Numbered from the stretch's first letter, positions 39,801 to 49,714 are shown. The stretch: DNA of 51,214 nt from Isotricha intestinalis (GCA_023807065.1 JAJJLU010003571.1:1-51214); one strand, 5' to 3'. Translations and numbers: made by a program. Notes: a model not told the origin generated them from the sequence alone.

Positions 39801-40708
39801 ATAAAGATAAAAAATCAAATCAAGATTATAAAAAATTAAATACAAATTTATTATCTATTCATAATGATTTACTTAATAAATTAAAATTAAAAGATGAAGA
39901 ATGTAAAAAACATCAAGAAATAATAAATAATTTATTATCAATTAATAATGGAATAGGAGAAAATTTAAATAGAAATCAAATGGTAATTTCAGCAGAAAAA
40001 TATCAACAATTATTGCAATTATATTCAAATGAACAGGAAAAAAATCAAGAATTAAGAGCATCATATTATTCTTTCATAAATGAATTTTCAGATAATGTAA
40101 AAGGTAAAAAAACAGATAATAATTATTTAAATAATAAATTAACTGAATCTGAAGATGAAGAAAAAGAAATAAATTTAAATATAAAAAAAAAAAATGAAGA
40201 TATATTATTTGAAGATCATTCAAACGATAAAAAAAAAAATAAAACTTATAATATAATACCAAAACAAGGAATAGATTATTTAGGAATGTTAAATCAAGAT
40301 ATAGAAAATAATCAAAGAGTAAATTCACAAGAAAATTACCAAAATATACAAGAATTATTAGATGACAATAAAAATTTAAAAGAAAATGAAACTTTATTGC
40401 AAGAACAATTAAATGTTATTAAAGAAGAATTAAAAGAAACTAGAGAACAAGTAAATATTTTAGTTCAAGAAAATACTACTTTAAAAGAAGAATTACAAGC
40501 TGCTAAAACTTTAAAAAATGAAGAAGTAATTGGTCCTTTAAGATCTGCACTTGAAAGATTAATTATGGAAATTAAATTAACTCAAAAAATTAAAGAAATT
40601 TTAACTGTTATTTTAAAATTAGCTTGTTATACTGAAGATCAAATTTTTACTATTTATTATTATAGAGAAAAGAAAAAGAATTTTTTAAATATGTTTCCTT
40701 TGGAATGA
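36863..40708 (+). CDS. Long coiled-coil protein A (1281 aa)
   Basis: A 1281-aa protein made mainly of coiled coil (about residues 245-300, 330-790 and 940-1230, with Asn-rich breaks). The N terminus (1-150) is helical without strong heptads and ends with a QAKEIFKQLKD-type block (about 123). A second block, DILNFLQKMKDLQ (about 321), begins the central rods. The C-terminal 45 residues are distinctive: LERLIMEIKLTQKIKEIL, then EDQIF (from 1230). All three blocks have counterparts in the same order in the gene at 44033-47878, which encodes the same number of residues. It ends in TGA. Likely a centrosomal, basal-body or other cytoskeletal scaffold, inferred only from architecture and neighbours. 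Confidence 0.82.
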   Translation: MEDFNFANELFKIQKLGYEREEHFVTLINSLSSSIKNYMKSFRDIIRSLAENTQFFINELVKCKSNINEINKILGTISNHNLSKILKDRNNQTIQGMDNLYKINQEMINEIKELDNSNINFYDQAKEIFKQLKDVHNRKLEDLNKMIEQSKYEFTPYKSQNLKRTNQKIRNQSVSPKNKINQNINNNTKTNYQTYSSVMHHSKQSQSNDHYSNKGKKNNQKNINTNISNNNISTSQFNDTRENSNITMLTEINKELKIELETTKNENDELKKNIMTLKTSFNKLKNTLPKSKSLRNFLSPKNEMDLNDNNYNLYNNNYELANDILNFLQKMKDLQTAIMKKNPNVNEMKKDFERFKKELKDKAIENSGKEYLKSKTSSKKELNENENEINMNLIKEENETLKNKIKELENIIRKLNTNNDNTKNNNINENKRGLSNQAKLKDFENKISNLRNENEKLKKNIKENEETIKKLSNDLQKKEQILSMPKADNSETKKENERLKALLEECKNLNLKYKTQLDEHNNKNNDDAFRKLKNQKEETEIKNETIMNELSNKAQQLNDMKDKMNKIEKENKDFENKILSLDSELKETKDINEKLLKEKEDLLSINNKLKNENDEMILKLKNSDNNSFKNEKLGNNKSQEQINKLNNECNNYKNEIQKLNNEIKKISKNLSEEKDKIKEKDSQIISLKMNLGKNINRKEIEDFQEENYKKELILLSNMIKNINSLLNNKQRELTKSKQRKNQNDAFIMDEDEKEEIENILNNNNNEIKDFKSIPELMSKLNNYNKEINQNIDLLVNLARKSLSNNNNIPKLNNNNNSNTDNKNQRINKELENENKFLKGIINECVSTIFESIKESAPNMVEEDENTFGINIRNNNIPINISDNNFNENNFDPDIIQDAVNKFKEYNSQINEQIKQLQEEKNNYEKEAHSNLVKANAYKNALDDAINKINNNMNEENNQKNSKNEERTFTVEDLENPQEDNKDKKSNQDYKKLNTNLLSIHNDLLNKLKLKDEECKKHQEIINNLLSINNGIGENLNRNQMVISAEKYQQLLQLYSNEQEKNQELRASYYSFINEFSDNVKGKKTDNNYLNNKLTESEDEEKEINLNIKKKNEDILFEDHSNDKKKNKTYNIIPKQGIDYLGMLNQDIENNQRVNSQENYQNIQELLDDNKNLKENETLLQEQLNVIKEELKETREQVNILVQENTTLKEELQAAKTLKNEEVIGPLRSALERLIMEIKLTQKIKEILTVILKLACYTEDQIFTIYYYREKKKNFLNMFPLE

Positions 40709-40831
40709 AAAATTTATAATTTTTTATATATAATTTGTTTTCTTAATTTTTTTAATTAAATAAAAACAATAAAAAAATAAATAAAGAGAGTAAATGCATA
40801 ATTGGATATTTTATATATTTATTTCCTTTTT

Positions 40832-41989
40832 TTATAAATTTAAATTTACATTATGTAAAGTTAAATATTCTGCTTGAATATTTCGTCTTGCTGCTTCTTT
40901 ACTTTCCTCTATTAATTTTTTGTTTAGTGCTCTTCTTTCTAAAATTTCTTTTGTTTTTTTATAATCATAATCACTTCGACCAGAAATAAAATTTTCATTT
41001 ATTTCATTATCTAAAGCTTTTAAATTACTTTCATTAATATTAATTTTATTCTTATTAACAAATAAATTTTGATTATATTCTCTTGTAATGTCCACTGGAT
41101 TTTTATTCTCATATAGTATTTGTTCACCTCCATATGCATTATAAGTATTTTCAATATAATTTTTAATTTCATTTATTTCTAATTGAATTTTTTTTGCTGT
41201 TTTATCATCTTTAATCGATTCATGTAGTTTTTTTTCTAATTTTAATCCATTAACTTTTCTTCCTAATTCTCTTAATTGTTCTATATCAGAATAAATTAAA
41301 GGATCATTTTTTTTAAAAAATAATCTTTTGGCAAATTCAATTTTATCTTTTATAAAATTTTCATAAACATCATCTGTTAATAAACCTTTTATTTCTGTAA
41401 AATCTGTTTCTTCTTCTTTGTAATAACTTTTTTTATTTATTACTGGAATTGGAGTGTTATTATCTATACCGAATATATTTAATTCTATTAAACCTATTTG
41501 ATTACATTTATTTCTAATTTCATCAATATAATTTTGATATAATTCAAATTTAAGATATAAACAATTTGTTATGTGAAATTCATTTAAAAAAACTTGTTTT
41601 AATTCTCTATTATTTGTTTTGTGATTTGTTGGAAAAATATTTCCAATAAAATTAAATTGTTCATTAATAATTTTTTTATCTGAAATATTCATTTCTAAAA
41701 AATTCTTAGGACAAAAAGCATAAATACTTATTTGAGAAGGAATTCTTTCATGATTAATTAAAAAATTAATTTGAGTAATATCATATAATTTACTTAATTG
41801 AATTATTATCACTTGAGGATAACTACAAAAACGAATACTAGACCATCCTATATTTATATTCTCTTTAAATCTATTATCTTTTGATATAATATTATATGAT
41901 TTTTTTATATTTTCTATTGGAAATAAAGGATCTGAACTTGTACAATAAATAATCATATAATTTAATGGAAGAACTGGATTATTTATCAT
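40832..41989 (-). CDS. CEP104/FAP256-like cilia-tip protein, short form
   Basis: A 385-aa protein. Residues about 1-185 match the N-terminal beta-sandwich of CEP104 (Chlamydomonas FAP256): GWSSIRFCSYPQVIIIQLSK (49-68), ITQINFLINHERIPSQISIY, and a segment LKQVFLNEFHITNCLYLKFEL corresponding to the CEP104 strand pair. A helical region follows (IKDKIEFAKRLFFKKNDPL; LRELGRKVNGLKLEKKL), equivalent to the coiled coil after that domain. The TOG and zinc-finger regions of full CEP104 (over 900 aa in animals) are absent, since the frame closes normally with TAA. It would mark the distal ends of ciliary microtubules. It sits between the two 1281-aa coiled-coil genes. Confidence 0.75.
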   Translation of the reverse strand: MINNPVLPLNYMIIYCTSSDPLFPIENIKKSYNIISKDNRFKENINIGWSSIRFCSYPQVIIIQLSKLYDITQINFLINHERIPSQISIYAFCPKNFLEMNISDKKIINEQFNFIGNIFPTNHKTNNRELKQVFLNEFHITNCLYLKFELYQNYIDEIRNKCNQIGLIELNIFGIDNNTPIPVINKKSYYKEEETDFTEIKGLLTDDVYENFIKDKIEFAKRLFFKKNDPLIYSDIEQLRELGRKVNGLKLEKKLHESIKDDKTAKKIQLEINEIKNYIENTYNAYGGEQILYENKNPVDITREYNQNLFVNKNKININESNLKALDNEINENFISGRSDYDYKKTKEILERRALNKKLIEESKEAARRNIQAEYLTLHNVNLNL

Positions 41990-42093
41990 TCAGTTTTATT
42001 TTTTTTGTAAATTAACAAATAATAAAAAAATATTTTATCATATTTTAAAATCAATATATATAAAATATTATTATATAATATTAATTTAATAAT

Positions 42094-42843
42094 TTAATAA
42101 TAAATAAAACAATCTTGTTCCTCTTCATGAAGATAAAAGCAAATATTTAATTCAATTAAAGTAAATTTAATTTGTCCTTTATCAAGAATAATAGTACTAT
42201 AAGATTCCCCATTTTTCATAGGAGTTTTCCAAGCATTATTAATGAAAAAAAATTCTTTTCCTTTATCAAAACTAACTGCTTTTTCAGCTTCAAATTTAAC
42301 TCTAACAACTTGGAAAATAGTGTCCAAATCACTATTAATTACTTTAAATAATATAATTGAGCCTGTCATTAAATTATTTACTTGAGTTAAAAGAAGATAA
42401 CTATTAACAGTTGAAATACTAATATCCGAAAATGAACTGAAAAAATCTATATTTAATATTTCTACAAATACATTTGTTGCTAATATTTCATATGAATATT
42501 CTATTTTAATTACATCTTTTATTATATCTCCTTGTAATATTTTTACTAAATTATTTCCTACACATTCAGCACAAAAATTTTTTAATGCAAATGTAAATGT
42601 AAAATAATCATCAACTTCTAAAAATGTCCTTATTGGAAATCTTGCTGTGAAAACTAACATAAAATCATCTTGACCTATATTTAATTTTTTTGGAACCAAT
42701 ATTAATTGGATATTTTGTTTGTCTAATGATGGTTCATTTGGTATTGTTTTTAATATTATTAATTTATGAATTTTTTCTATTTCTTCTCTTTGTTGTTTTG
42801 TTAATTGAAAAGATAATATAATGATCAATATATATTTGAACAT
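42094..42843 (-). CDS. Secreted or lumenal protein of unknown family
   Basis: A 249-aa frame opening MFKYILIIILSFQLTKQQ, a clear signal peptide (cleavage near residue 17-18). The mature part is rich in beta-strand-like alternation (LVFTARFPIRTFLEVDDYF; IIKIEYSYEILATNVFVEI) with few Asn runs, which suggests a folded domain. It has four Cys (in CAEC near 92-95, and two near the C terminus) and no membrane anchor. No family recognised. It starts 148 bp from the divergent gene at 42992. Confidence 0.75.
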   Translation of the reverse strand: MFKYILIIILSFQLTKQQREEIEKIHKLIILKTIPNEPSLDKQNIQLILVPKKLNIGQDDFMLVFTARFPIRTFLEVDDYFTFTFALKNFCAECVGNNLVKILQGDIIKDVIKIEYSYEILATNVFVEILNIDFFSSFSDISISTVNSYLLLTQVNNLMTGSIILFKVINSDLDTIFQVVRVKFEAEKAVSFDKGKEFFFINNAWKTPMKNGESYSTIILDKGQIKFTLIELNICFYLHEEEQDCFIYY

Positions 42844-42991
42844 TTTTTTTACTTTTTTTGAATTTTTTTTTTTTTTTAATATTTAAAAATATTGAATGCT
42901 TATTTTGATAATTAATTATAGATGATTAATTTTTAATTTTTTTTCATAATATTTTTTCAATTGTTTTTATTATTTTTGATCAAAGAAAATA

Positions 42992-43776
42992 ATGAAATCC
43001 CAAAATTTTCTTTCTAAATTAGAAAATTTAATTAATTCAAGTTATTCAGATAATTCAAATCCTTTAATTAAATCTAATAATGAGATATATTATCAAAAAA
43101 AATTACAAAATTCTTATTCAACTCCAAAAATAACGACAAAAAAAAGTACAAATTTAAATATATCAACATCAGGTCAAAAAGAGAATTTCTTAAATAAATC
43201 AATTAATTTAAATAGTACAACAAATAAAAAACAAAAAAAAATAAATTATGCTTCTCCTCATTCAAAAAGTATTTCAGCTTTAAAAAAAATGTTAGAAGAA
43301 AATCCAAAAATAATAAAAAAAACAGGATTAATAAATCCTTATAATAAACCAAATAAATTTAGTATAGGAAATACTAGTCAAGAAGATATTCAACGTCAAA
43401 TTGAAGATTTTCTAAAGAATTAAAAAAAAAAAATAGTTCTTATATTAATAGACCTATTTCTTCTTTTTATAATTTTCATTTTTATAATTATAGTACTCCT
43501 TTTCAAAAAAATAGATTAAAACATATAATTAAAGCTGAAACTATTTCAAGATTATTTAATAATTCTAATAGAGATTTTTTTAAAAATAAAAATAGCTCTT
43601 ATAAATTTAAAAAAAAAACTAAATATTATTTTGTTCCTGAAAATAAGAAACTTAATAGTGATAAAATTATTGATGATTTCATGAGAGAATTTAATGAAAA
43701 TAAAACTAAAGGTTTGTTTCAAACTACTAATTTTAGAAAAAGTCAATCTACTCATTCTTTAAATTTAAATTTTTAA
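42992..43776 (+). CDS. Asn/Ser/Lys-rich protein interrupted by an apparent one-base frameshift
   Basis: The ATG at 42992 opens a 143-aa frame that closes with TAA at 43421-43423 after QIEDFLKN. The next frame then continues without a stop to TAA at 43774-43776 with the same composition (KNSSYINRPISSFYNFHF; FMREFNENKTKGLFQ; KSQSTHSLNLNF). Adding a single T to the TTTT run at about 43408-43411 joins the two halves into one 261-aa protein (EDFSKELKKKNSSY at the joint). No known domain; basic and Ser-rich, with repeated Ser-Thr-Pro-like motifs (SYSTPKITTKKS; YSTPFQKN). It may be a cytoskeletal accessory protein given its neighbours, but this is a guess. Confidence 0.65.
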
Positions 43777-44032
43777 ATATATTTTTTTTTCATATACTTT
43801 TTTTTGATTAAAAACAAAGATAATTTAATATAGATTAATATAAATAAATTTCAAATTTTCTTTTTTTTAATGACTAACTATTTAATTTTTAATTCAATAT
43901 TAAAACTATAAAGAAATTTAAAATTATGTATTTTTTATAAATACAAGAAATCAATATATAATATATAAATAACCAATTTTTTATAAAATTATTTATTACA
44001 CATATAATAATAAATATTAATAATATATTTAA

Positions 44033-47000
44033 TCATAATTTATATTTCCCTATTAATTCATAAATATCATCATCACTAACATTTAATTGTTTAAAAATAG
44101 TACCAAGGCAAATTTTAATATTTTTAGTTAAAGTAATTTGAGAAATTAAATTATTTACATTTTTTTTTAATCTTTCTTTAGAATTATCATCTTTTTTTCC
44201 ATTTCCATAAGTAAAAATACCATATTTACTCATATTATCTATTATTTCATCAAAATTTAATTCATCAATAAATTGATTACCTTCAATATCATCTTCAATA
44301 AAAGATAATCCAAAAATATTTTCACTTTCTTTATATTTAGTAATAATATTTTGTAAATTTTTATTTTCTTTTTTTAATTGTTCAATATCATTTCTTAATT
44401 TATCAGGATTTTTTTCATCATTTTTTTTTCTATTAAATAATTTAGCATAATTTACACTTAATCTATTATAATCAGATTCTTTTTTAATTAATTTTTTTTC
44501 AAGTTCTTTTTTTTTTTCTTCTAAATTTTCTATTTTTCTTTGTAATTCAATAGAATCATTTTTTGGAATATTTTTAAATTCTGAAAAGTCTTTTCTTGAT
44601 TTTTGTTCTTTCCAAATAAAATCTTCAAAATTTTCTTCTTTATTTAAATTTTTTATTTTAAATAAAAACCATTTTATTTTTCTATTATATTGAAATATTT
44701 TTATTAATTCATGTGTTTCTGGAGATATATTATTAATAAACTTTATATTATTTTTAATTTCTTCTATTTGAATATTATTTATTTCAAAATCAGTTACACT
44801 TTTATTTTTAAATTTAGAATAAGATTTTTTCTTCATTATTGGAGAATAACTTTGTTCATTATCAGAATAAATTGATTTATTATCATGTTTAATTGATAAA
44901 GTTTTTTCATCATTTTCTTCTTTATCAGATAATTTATCATTATCTTCATTATCATCTTTTTTAATTATATAAGATGAAAAACTAAATTTTGAATTTGTCT
45001 TTAAGTAATTTAATGATAATGGTAATTTTAATTGATCTTTTAAATCATCTATAATAATTTTTAATTCTTCTATTTCTTTATTATTATTTTCTTTTTCTTG
45101 ATTTAATTTTTTATTTTCTGATAATATACTTTGTAATTTCTTTTTTAATTCATCTATACTTAAATTATCATTTTTTAAATCCATTTCTATTATACTTATG
45201 TATTGAATTTCTATTGTATTTTCTATTATTAAATTTGATTTTAATTCTTCTTTTTTTTGCTTTTCTTTTTCATATTCATTTTTTATTTTTAAATTTTCGT
45301 CTTTTAAATTTTTATTTTCTTTATTAAGTTGATTTATTTCATTTGTTAATTCATCATTTTCTTTTTCAAAATCTGTCTTTAATTTATTTATTGTTTCTAA
45401 ATAATTTTTATTTTCCTTTTTTAATTTTTTGTTATCTACATTTATTTGTAATATTTCTTTTTTAATTTCTTCATTTTCATCTTCTATTTTATTCTTTTTT
45501 TGAATTATTAAATCTATATCTTTATTATTATTCAATAATTCTTTTAATTTATTATTTAATTCTTCATTTTCTTTACAATTTAATTCATAATTTTTTTTTA
45601 AATTTTCTAAATCTTTTTTTAAATCTTCATTTTCTTTTTCTAAACTTTGATAATCATTTTCTAAATTTTTATTTGTTAAATTGAAATTTTGATTTTCTTT
45701 CTTTAAATTTTGATTTTTTTTTTCTAAATTTATTTTTTCTTTTTCAATTATTTTATAATCTTTTTCTAAATTATGATATTCATTTTTTAAGTTTTTATTC
45801 TCTTTTGTTAAATTGTTTTTCTCAGATGTTATTTTTATTTTATCTTTTTCTTGTTTTTCAATTTTTTTATTTAATTCTGAGATTTCTTCATTTAACTTTT
45901 TATTATTTTTTTCTTCTTTTTTAATCTTTTCTGTTAATTCATTAATTTCTTTATTTAATTGTTCATTTTCTAAACTTAAACTTGAATTTTTTTTTTCAAA
46001 AAGATTATTTTTTTCCTTCAATTCTTCAATATTTTTCTTTTTTTCTGATAATTCATTCATTTGATAATTTTTTTGAATATTTTCTAATTCATTTATTTTA
46101 TTTATATATTCATTATTTTTATTTTCCAATACAACAATTTGATTTTTAAATTCTTTATTTTTCTTTTCTAATTTTTTATTTTCTATATCCAATTTATCTT
46201 TTTCATTTTTTAATTGTTTATTATTTTTTTCAATAATATCAATTTTTTCTTTTAATTCATTATCATTTAAGGATATTTTTTTCTCAAAATCATGAGAATT
46301 ACTTTTTAATCTTTCAATTTCTTTTAAATATTTATTAATAATATTTTGTTGTTCTTTAATTTTATTTTCATTCTGTTTTATTATATTTAAACAATTATTT
46401 CTTTGAATATTCATTTCTTTAATTTTAATTTGCATTTCACTAATTTTTTTATTTAAATTAGCAATTTTTATTTCATTATTATCATTTTTATTATTTTTAA
46501 TTGTATTTGAAGATAATAAAGGAATAACCTTCTCTTTCATTGGAGAATTAACAGTACTATGAATTTTATTTTCATATATCATTTCATTTTCATTATTTTC
46601 AATTTTAGGACTTAATTCATAATTTTTTTTTTTAATTTCAGCTATTTCTTTTGATAAATTAGTTATAATACTTTTCATATTTTCATTTTCATTTTTTATA
46701 ATTTTAAAATTTTTTTTATATTCTTCTTCATTTTGAGAATGTAAACTTGAATAAGAATTATTTCTTAATAATTTAATTTCATTTTCTTCATCTTTATCAA
46801 TATTAATTTTAATTAAATCATCATAATTTGAATTTTTTCTTAATTTATCAATTTCATTTTTTAATTCATTATTTTCTCTTTGAGTAATAAATAATTCTTT
46901 ATTTAAATTATCAAAATCATTTCTTAATTTATCATATTCACTTTCAATTTTAACAGTTTCAGTATGAATAGGAGAATTATATAAATTTCTTGTTTTTTTA

Positions 47001-47878
47001 ATTGAAGGAGTATTAGTTATACTTATTTTTGGATTTGTATTTGATAAATATTTTAAACAAGATTGATATAAAAAATTCTTTTCTCTTTCAAAAGATAATT
47101 TAAAGTTATGTTGAATATCTTTGAAATTGATTATATTTTGTAATTGTTGAACTGAATTTATAAAATGACAAACATCTTTTGAAAATTTATTTAATATTTT
47201 TTTATATTTTTCTGAGTCATTATCTGAAATATAAGTCTCATCATCTGAATTATTTAAAGTTTCTGTTAATGAAATAGGATAATTTTCAAAATTTTGACTT
47301 ATTTGTCTTGAATGATTTATATATTTATTTAAAGGTTTTAAAAATTTTTGGGAAGAAATATCTTTATTATTTTTTATTCCTTTATCAAATCTTACTCTTA
47401 AATTTTCTTCTAAATCACTACTTGAATATTTTTTATATGATGATTCATTGTGAATTATACTATTTGATATATTTATATTATTATTAGTTACAGTTATTTT
47501 ATTTATTGATTCATTTTTTTTTAATTTTCCATTTTTTTGATTTTGAGTTATTCTCATTTTGTGAAAAATATCTTTTGCATTTGAATAAAATGATGAAAAT
47601 GATTTTTCTATATTTTGAAAAGAATTTATGATATCTTTATTTGATCCAATGAAAATTTCTTTTTTGTTATTTGGAATTGGATTATTAAAAGTTGTTTTCA
47701 GTTGATTAAAATTTTGATTATTTAAGTTATAAAATTGTTTTATTAAAGAAGATAGTTGCTTTATATAAGTCACTAATTCATCTTCATTTATATTATTTTC
47801 AGAATTTGAATATTGAGATGATAAAATATTATTTTGATTAGGTTTTTTTATTATAGGATTTGTATCATATCTCTTCAT
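44033..47878 (-). CDS. Long coiled-coil protein B (1281 aa), paralogue of protein A
   Basis: A 1281-aa coiled-coil protein in one frame. The N terminus (1-130) contains NAKDIFHKMR at about 98; a second block, KDVCHFINSVQQLQNIIN, begins at about 230. Dense heptads run from about 315 to 960 (LEKKNKEFKNQIVVLENKN and similar). A Ser/Asp-rich gap lies around 965-1035 (SLNYLKTNSKFSFSSYI nearby), and another coil at about 1110-1190. The last 41 residues read VNNLISQITLTKNIKICL then VSDDDIYELIGKYKL and align with the C-terminal motif of protein A. It ends in TGA. It lies tail to tail with A across about 3.3 kb. Role probably structural, by architecture only. Confidence 0.82.
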   Translation of the reverse strand: MKRYDTNPIIKKPNQNNILSSQYSNSENNINEDELVTYIKQLSSLIKQFYNLNNQNFNQLKTTFNNPIPNNKKEIFIGSNKDIINSFQNIEKSFSSFYSNAKDIFHKMRITQNQKNGKLKKNESINKITVTNNNINISNSIIHNESSYKKYSSSDLEENLRVRFDKGIKNNKDISSQKFLKPLNKYINHSRQISQNFENYPISLTETLNNSDDETYISDNDSEKYKKILNKFSKDVCHFINSVQQLQNIINFKDIQHNFKLSFEREKNFLYQSCLKYLSNTNPKISITNTPSIKKTRNLYNSPIHTETVKIESEYDKLRNDFDNLNKELFITQRENNELKNEIDKLRKNSNYDDLIKINIDKDEENEIKLLRNNSYSSLHSQNEEEYKKNFKIIKNENENMKSIITNLSKEIAEIKKKNYELSPKIENNENEMIYENKIHSTVNSPMKEKVIPLLSSNTIKNNKNDNNEIKIANLNKKISEMQIKIKEMNIQRNNCLNIIKQNENKIKEQQNIINKYLKEIERLKSNSHDFEKKISLNDNELKEKIDIIEKNNKQLKNEKDKLDIENKKLEKKNKEFKNQIVVLENKNNEYINKINELENIQKNYQMNELSEKKKNIEELKEKNNLFEKKNSSLSLENEQLNKEINELTEKIKKEEKNNKKLNEEISELNKKIEKQEKDKIKITSEKNNLTKENKNLKNEYHNLEKDYKIIEKEKINLEKKNQNLKKENQNFNLTNKNLENDYQSLEKENEDLKKDLENLKKNYELNCKENEELNNKLKELLNNNKDIDLIIQKKNKIEDENEEIKKEILQINVDNKKLKKENKNYLETINKLKTDFEKENDELTNEINQLNKENKNLKDENLKIKNEYEKEKQKKEELKSNLIIENTIEIQYISIIEMDLKNDNLSIDELKKKLQSILSENKKLNQEKENNNKEIEELKIIIDDLKDQLKLPLSLNYLKTNSKFSFSSYIIKKDDNEDNDKLSDKEENDEKTLSIKHDNKSIYSDNEQSYSPIMKKKSYSKFKNKSVTDFEINNIQIEEIKNNIKFINNISPETHELIKIFQYNRKIKWFLFKIKNLNKEENFEDFIWKEQKSRKDFSEFKNIPKNDSIELQRKIENLEEKKKELEKKLIKKESDYNRLSVNYAKLFNRKKNDEKNPDKLRNDIEQLKKENKNLQNIITKYKESENIFGLSFIEDDIEGNQFIDELNFDEIIDNMSKYGIFTYGNGKKDDNSKERLKKNVNNLISQITLTKNIKICLGTIFKQLNVSDDDIYELIGKYKL

Positions 47879-48661
47879 TTATTTGTTAATTTTTTTTGTC
47901 ATAATTTTCGTTAATTCATTAATTAAAATATTTATAATAATTTAATTTAAATAATATTTATAAAAAAGTAATCATTTTGTTACTATTTGTAATTGAAATA
48001 TGTTTTGTTTTAATTAATATAATTAATTAATATTTGACATTATTTCATATTGTATATAATGTATTTTTTCAATAAGTAAAATAGAAGATTTGAAATTTTT
48101 CTTATTTTTATTAGCTGATAAAAATGAAAATATATTTATGGTATTTATATTTTTAAATTGTCTGAATAGAGTGATTAATAATATTTACTTGTGAAAATAT
48201 TTTATTGAAATTTTTTATGTATCTTTGTATCAAAAATTATTTTTTTAAGTTCAATTATCTTTTATATGTGAATAAAAAGAAATTTTTAGAATTTTCTGAG
48301 TGATGAAAAAATTTATTTTTAAATTTTTCTTAAAATAAATTTCAATATTTACTCATATTTAATTTAAATATTTTTCTTTAAATGTTTTAAAATGATCTTA
48401 TATTTTTTTTGAACGAAAATCAAGAATTGATATTTCTTTTAAAAGTATTTAATAAAAACCAAAAGATTATTCTGTATTCACAGTAAGAATATTCATTTAT
48501 TATTTTTTATGAAGTTCATAGATTTTTGATATTAATTTAACAATTATTTTTTGATAGTAATCAAAAAATAATTTATTACTATATCTCTTAATTTTTAAAT
48601 AGATATTTAAAAATAAAGAAAAAACTAATTTTAAATTATTTATAATAAAAAAATATAATCA
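47879..48661. other. 780-bp spacer, nothing recognised
   Basis: A/T-rich sequence between two minus-strand genes. There are scattered short frames, for example a plus-strand NENQELIFLLKVFNKNQKIIL near 48410-48475, but no frame exceeds about 30 codons with conviction. No repeats or RNA-like structures seen. Confidence 0.3.
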
Positions 48662-49594
48662 TCAATTATTTTTATTAAAATTTTGATATAAATAATTATC
48701 TCCTGGTGAAGGAATAATATTATTTCTTTGCTTTTTATCTCTATCATTCATTTTTGATAAAATTTGATAATCTTTATAATTTTTTTCCCTTGTGGAATTA
48801 ATTTTTTGTATTTTATTATTTTTAAAATATAAATCTTGTTCTCTAATTCTAGAATCTTCATTTTCTTCTTCAAATTCTTTTTCATCACTTTCATCATTAT
48901 AATAATTTCCTTCATAAAAATCATTTATATTACTTTTACTTTCTGAAGTTATATCTGAAAATTCATCTTCAAAATTATTTTTTGGAAGAATTAACATTTT
49001 TAAATCTTCCATTGAATCTATTATTTTTCTACTTATTGAATTTAATTGAGCAAATTTTTGAATTTCTTTATTTTTATTTATTTCAATTTTTGATTTATAT
49101 ATTTTCCTCTTTAATTCTTCATTTTCAAATTGTAATTTATTATATTGATCTTTTAACTTATTATAATATTTTTTATTATTATTATTTATATTATTATTCG
49201 TTGAAATAGGAGTATTTTGTGATTGTAAAAATTTAAATTTTTCTGTTAATTTTTCTTTTTCTTTTAATAATTCTCTTTTTTCTTTATATAATTCATTATT
49301 AGATGTGTTTAATGATGAAATAATATTTTTTTGAGGATTATTTAAATTTAATTGAAGAGATTCTAATAATATTTCCATTGAATTTATTAATTTATTTGAA
49401 TCTTCAAAATATTTTTCATCATCTATTTCATTATCTTTTTGAATTTGTATTGTATTATTACTTAAATTTTTCTCGGTATTTGTATAATAATTTTCAAAAT
49501 CTGATGTTGTTACTCTTTCTTCTCTTTCTATTAATTTACCATCTGAACGATGTCTATTATGATAAAAATTCATTTTTCTTGGACTTCTTCTCAT
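48662..49594 (-). CDS. Coiled-coil protein of unknown function
   Basis: A 310-aa frame starting MRRSPRKMNFYHNRHRSD, with a basic N terminus. An amphipathic stretch KLINSMEILLESLQLNL (about 68-84) precedes a coiled coil (about 98-175: ELYKEKRELLKEKEKLTEKF; QYNKLQFENEELKRKIY). Then come RKIIDSMEDLKMLILPKN, an acidic patch (SDEKEFEEENEDSR) and a polar tail ending in TGA. Architecture resembles centrosomal or basal-body accessory proteins, and it lies next to coiled-coil protein B on the same strand. No specific family. Confidence 0.7.
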   Translation of the reverse strand: MRRSPRKMNFYHNRHRSDGKLIEREERVTTSDFENYYTNTEKNLSNNTIQIQKDNEIDDEKYFEDSNKLINSMEILLESLQLNLNNPQKNIISSLNTSNNELYKEKRELLKEKEKLTEKFKFLQSQNTPISTNNNINNNNKKYYNKLKDQYNKLQFENEELKRKIYKSKIEINKNKEIQKFAQLNSISRKIIDSMEDLKMLILPKNNFEDEFSDITSESKSNINDFYEGNYYNDESDEKEFEEENEDSRIREQDLYFKNNKIQKINSTREKNYKDYQILSKMNDRDKKQRNNIIPSPGDNYLYQNFNKNN

Positions 49595-49714
49595 TTTTTT
49601 ATTAGTTTAAAAATAAAATTAAAAAATAAAATATTTATTAAATTATCTTTGTGTTTTTTATAATATATATATCTTATACTTTATTTATATTATATTATTT
49701 AATTAATTTAAATA

